64,000 nt of DNA, from contig JAODTK010005523.1 in NCBI GenBank assembly GCA_026419785.1, forward strand, positions 186,001 through 250,000. The letters are read 5' to 3'. Below the pieces are notes generated by a model, which searched no databases, was not told the origin of the DNA, and saw only the letters and a program-made list of their open reading frames with translations. The position numbers and the translations under genes are program-made. Shown piece by piece: positions 59,836 to 64,000 of this stretch (positions are counted from its first letter, which is position 1; every line of letters begins with the position of its first letter). Origin of the DNA: Sclerodactyla briareus. Lineage: Eukaryota; Echinodermata; Holothuroidea; Dendrochirotida; Sclerodactylidae.

Positions 59836-61667
59836 GCAGTTGTTCTTTGAAACCAACAGACATGTTACTGGTTTGAGAAAGGATAGTCCTACTTAGCTCA
59901 TCCTCCTCTGGATAGCGATCGACTGCTCTGTCCGTGTAATTCAATAACCAGTCATTTATCCCGCTCAAATTTACCTTTTACATATCGTATCCAAGTGACG
60001 TCGGTTCAAGCAAACGTCAAACCCGGGGACTGACGGGAGATACAACATTGCCTAATTACCAGCTATCTGTTTTTGACGTTTTGTTTGAGATCTACGTAGA
60101 TGTTATGTAAACATCCTGCCGGATGGGGTAACTCACGTATTTGTAATCGGTCATCTGAACGTTCATATCCAAGATATTTTGCAGTATGCATTTACGCACA
60201 GGATCACCATTAAGCGCATCACGAAATATGATTCAGGAATACCGTTTTCGCAGTGGCGATTAGTAAATACCGCGCGAATTTGCTCTCTGTGCACGTTATA
60301 TCATCGAATGACATTAATTAAATCATCTACTGTATCACCCAATCTGTAGTGAAATCAGACAGGAATATTCCGATTTCTCAATCATACATCGGACACGTAT
60401 AGCTGAATTGTTTCTGAGGCAGTGTCCAACATTAACTGTTCGTCTGTCAGTAAGTTTATGTTATGCCCCAAATGATATACTTCTACAGATCGAGTCCCCA
60501 ACCTCAAGTTTGTAATTGCAGGAAGGGTTTTTGTGAGTCTCCGGTTAAAAAAAGCCCGCAGTTATATTGATAAACAGTTGAACGGATAATCGTATCAGAT
60601 TGCCGATGATATATTGCAAGTGTAGGGGCTGTCCGTTTGTTTGTTGGTTCCCCTTCTTCTTGTTGTCATGAATGCCGTTATCCTAAATAGCTCTATGTGA
60701 TGAAATTGAACCGACGACAATTCATTTATTTGAACAAACTTTACTGTGAATTCATTTGAATATTTTGTCCGAATAAACTTCATGAATAAACTCAAACTTA
60801 TGTTTTTCCTTTCTTCAATTATCATATTCAGAGGGACTAGATTAACAAAAGCAGTAGTATTCATGTTAGCGTCGTCGTCTTTTTTTCTCTCTCTTTTTGT
60901 TGTTGTTGTAGTTCTTGACTCTTTGGGATCGGAGGCTCTAACGACTGAATTACTTTCGTTTTTTTAAACATAGGTTGTACATGTATGGATAGGCATGGAT
61001 TCACCCTACCTGAATACTGCAAGGCCCATTTGCACAAGATGACGCTAGGCAGTTAGAGGCACACTGGGTTTACCACGGATCGATGACAGTAGGCTCTTAT
61101 GTAATAATAAAGTTTCGTTTTCTAATCCATGAACTCCATTGAGCAAGGTTTTTCAAGTTCAGCTCAACAATCGTGGTTTTCATGACTCATTGAGTTACTC
61201 CTCTCTCTCCGCTCAACACACTGTGTCTACTCTCTTCCCCCCTCCTCATATTTTCTCCCCTATTTCTTTATTGCTGTTGATGTTTTTTGATACTCGCGGA
61301 TACTGTATGAGTTGCTCATTCGCTTCAATGATTGCATTCATCAACGTTATCTTCCAATTGGCAAAGCGAGTATGACATCACTGCTGAAATGATATATACG
61401 TCGGATTGGATTGACCAACTGACCTATACGCCCTCACCTATTTACTGATGTTCACAACGTCCCCCTTTTCATATGCATCATCGATATATATACAATGGGC
61501 GTATGTTAGTACGCAACATCGTATCTTTAATAACAACATGAACAAATTCGGCTAGGAGAATCAAGATGAATGACTGTGTGACATCCATAAAACTCTGAAT
61601 TGGATTTTCAATATCGATTTATATCTTTCAATGCCCTCATTCCTTCGCGTCTAATTTGTGAATCTTT
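59836..61667. other. No feature recognised
   Basis: AT-rich with a T/TTG-rich stretch near 60,880-60,915. Open frames up to 89 codons without recognisable domains. No repeats matched elsewhere in the window. Confidence 0.4.
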
Positions 61668-62112
61668 GGCGATTGCGATGTGACGTGAGCCTACTTATCC
61701 CTAGTTCAGATCCGATTAAGAATATTTTTACTATCATCATGATGCCACTAACACGTGTTTGTTCAGAGCAAGGAATGTTGAAGACAACAAGTATACGAAC
61801 AGGCACAACCTATTCTAGATTAAGTTCGATGTTTTTTTCCATTCTATACTGTTACGAAGGTCTTTATTATTTAGTTTCATGTTGCCCCCGTACACGATAT
61901 CTAGGTTATTATTCGATCATTATGGTTCGAGCAGGAATACTCGTGCCAAACAGGTTTTCTGCTATCAGAGAACTATCTGAGGGCACGAGGGTACTATGTT
62001 GTCATATGTATATGGATGTCGTTGTTATATGATGGGTAACGTGTTGTTACGCAATATCCAATTCATAACGAAAATGTGCGAGTTGACGATCTCTGCAGGC
62101 TACAGTGCTATA
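61668..62112 (+). repeat. Dispersed repeat pair member 2
   Basis: Partner of 32,300-32,610: GACGTGAGCCTACTTAT, CACTAACACGTGTTTGTT, GAACAGGCACA, GTTGTTACGCAATATCCAATTCATAACG (with small differences) and GTTGACGATCTCTG. About 160 bp near 61,850-62,025 have no counterpart in the partner and may be a later insertion. Confidence 0.65.
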
Positions 62113-62873
62113 GTCGGGACCGGTATACCCTCGGAGACTGATAAGCCAAGACCAGAGGGTGTTGGAAATAAAACCGAGAGCAGGAACAGTGACTGAGACT
62201 GGGGCCAAGATCGAGACCGTGGTGGAATGTATATATTGTATAAATAAGAGATAAACGTTTCGACAAACCATCTATTAGTAGAATACCTGACAATATATCA
62301 GCTCAGTATATCATACATGACTGTTTACTCCTGTCATGTGCCAAACAATCAGTGGCATCCTCCGCTGCTTAATACAGGATTCGCCCTCACGGTCCACTAA
62401 GGGTGAATATAGTACCTTAATTGTAAAAACTATACACTACTAAGAGTCATTGAATAGCATTGTTTCTGTCTATTACCTTGCCTGGAGTATAGAAATGTGT
62501 TAGTATACCTCCACTGCAGCCTCTGTTTGGCCTAGGCTACACTGATGTTTCCGCAGAGTAAATTATAGCCTTGCACGGAGAAAAACAAACAAACCTCACT
62601 GGACTTTGCAATAGGTGTAACAATATGATGTGATGTGTTTATCTGGAATAAGTGGTAAGTACGGTATTGCATAGATTTTGAGATATGGAGAATGAGAATG
62701 TTGTGCTATTGAACTAGCGGATAGTGGTGAACAGTATACAGTCTATGTTTTTTTTTCTTCTTCACACGCCTAGGGCCATGATGCACATTGACGGTTTGAA
62801 GGCTGGAGATCGACATTCCAAGGAAATTAAAAGAGGTTTTAGATGGGGCAAATATACTGTAAGAAGGCATGTG
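62113..62873. other. No feature recognised
   Basis: AT-rich sequence without recognisable coding content or repeats. Confidence 0.4.
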
Positions 62874-63030
62874 ATCATGAATCACGAAACCAGATAGTTC
62901 AATGTGCTAAACTATGCAGAAATTGACCATATACTCATTAATCACAAAACCGAATAGTCCATCAGTCCAATCGGCGAAAGTGTACAGATATTGGACATCA
63001 GCAATGAATCCCACAGACCGAATATTCTTG
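62874..63030 (+). repeat. Short tandem repeat, about 62-bp period
   Basis: Two to three diverged units: ATGAATCACGAAACCAGATAG near 62,877 and ATTAATCACAAAACCGAATAG near 62,937, then an AATGAATCCCACAGACCGAATA near 63,003. The middle of the units shares GTTCA-TC and GCAGA/TACAGA-ATTG words. Confidence 0.55.
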
Positions 63031-63749
63031 GGAAGATAATATGGTGATGGTGGTTTCAACAGTGTAATCTGTCAGTGTTATGCCAGTATCAAGCAGAGAG
63101 TGTATCATTGTCATCAGAAATGGCATAATGCTAATGAATTACCGGGTGCTTACAATCTAGTCAGTGAACTCCTAAATGACTTCACATTGTCTTCACAAAT
63201 GAATGTGAATGTAGAACCCTCGCTTTTACTGTGACGTATTCATGTAACTGATACGTACAGATGATGCGATTAACACTGGTGAAATTGATATAACCCCAAT
63301 TAGTAACTGCCGGTTTGGGTGGATGCTGAAACAGTCTTCGGCTTGTTGTTGTTTGTGCGAGTACTTCGATATATGATATATTTGATGTAGTATGCATTGA
63401 TTAGGTTATACACATTGAACACCATCAGCAAATCGACCTAGTGAACGTTCCCAAGTTGGTTATGGTTTTTGTCAGTTGCTTTATACAGAGTCTTAACCTT
63501 AACCGTATGGTGTATACACGGGTATGCAGGTATGAACACCGAGTTGTGTCATTGCTTCCACGCATGAGCTCGTATGACGTATTATGGCATTGAAGGAACA
63601 GTATTATCTCACAATACCAGGTGAAAATTGGACTATGACTTTTGCATTACGTCACAACGAAATATAGTCTCAATCCATTTCTAGATCAATTATATCGTCA
63701 CTATAATATTTCAATATACATAGGAGAGTTTTTTTCTTTGTGGCGTCAT
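63031..63749. other. No feature recognised
   Basis: No coding, RNA or repeat structure recognised. Confidence 0.4.
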
Positions 63750-64000
63750 ATGGATGTTACATCTTTTTCGCTAGGTGTTGCGAGGGACGATGGTAACAGG
63801 AATTCGAATCTAATCCGGAATAGAACCCCACACTCGACTCGGAATGGAACCCCTCTTAGCTGCAAGTTCGGAAAGTTTGATGCTTCAAATTCGTGATACG
63901 GTTGCTCCTGGTATGACTAATTAGATATCCATACCTGCTGCCTTATTGTGGAATTCATGAACATTAACATTTAGTTTATTTTTGGATCGCACCCAGACGG
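63750..64000 (+). repeat. Dispersed repeat pair member (partner at 46,640), cut by window end
   Basis: Aligns with 46,640-46,860 at CATC-TTTTCGC, AATCCGGAATAGAACCC, CCTCTTAGCTGCAAGT and the final TTTAGTTTATTTTTGGATCGCA. Homology may continue past the window end. Confidence 0.5.

Overview
The window looks like non-coding, repeat-dominated nuclear DNA from a metazoan, most likely a marine invertebrate deuterostome. An echinoderm is my first guess, with moderate confidence. The reasons are AT-rich base composition, many CA, TAA and homopolymer tracts, frequent AGGCCTA-type words (10.04-10.11 kb, 50.5-50.65 kb), several families of tandem repeats built on GACCTT/TGACCT, and fragments of several non-LTR retrotransposons. 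There are no bacterial operons, no CRISPR array, no rRNA and no tRNA that I can recognise. The longest open frames are about 145 codons, which is about what chance gives in 64 kb of such DNA, so I do not annotate a host protein gene with confidence.

Layout, left half (0-30 kb). The main structure is a tandem segmental duplication. Unit 2 is compact (about 21,940-29,800). Unit 1 holds the same sequence in the same order but is split: block A at 3,449-8,485, then about 7.9 kb of nested insertions (8,486-16,385), then block B at 16,390-18,730, another insertion of about 1.8 kb, and a short end at 20,560-20,680. An older third copy lies at 900-1,950, and a fragment at 21,540-21,870. The nested block in unit 1 holds a MITE-like element, a two-unit GACCTT repeat and a 5'-truncated LINE on the minus strand whose 5' end sits at the junction. 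Unit 2 carries its own insertions: about 0.8 kb at 26,960-27,790, with a YY1-like site and a consensus splice donor directly after an ATG, and a GACCTT array with a CA tract at 28,780-29,435.

Right half (30-64 kb). This part holds three more LINE remnants (31.3-32.0 kb plus strand, 47.86-48.21 kb plus strand, 56.43-58.09 kb minus strand), further GACCTT arrays (36.66-37.25, 39.1-39.65 and weakly 42.8-43.15 kb), short tandem arrays (37.9-38.8, 62.87-63.03 kb), and dispersed repeat pairs (32.3 with 61.7 kb; 46.64 with 63.75 kb). It also holds the inverted third member of a dispersed family that carries a TGACGTCA palindrome (2.03, 19.5 and 59.3 kb). A CRE-rich segment at 50.15-50.29 kb is the best promoter-like candidate.

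A caution for any reader: the LINE reverse transcriptase at 14-16.4 kb keeps its protein-level signal across many single-base frame changes with few stops. That fits uncorrected long-read indels as well as decay. Real exons here could therefore be broken and missed.
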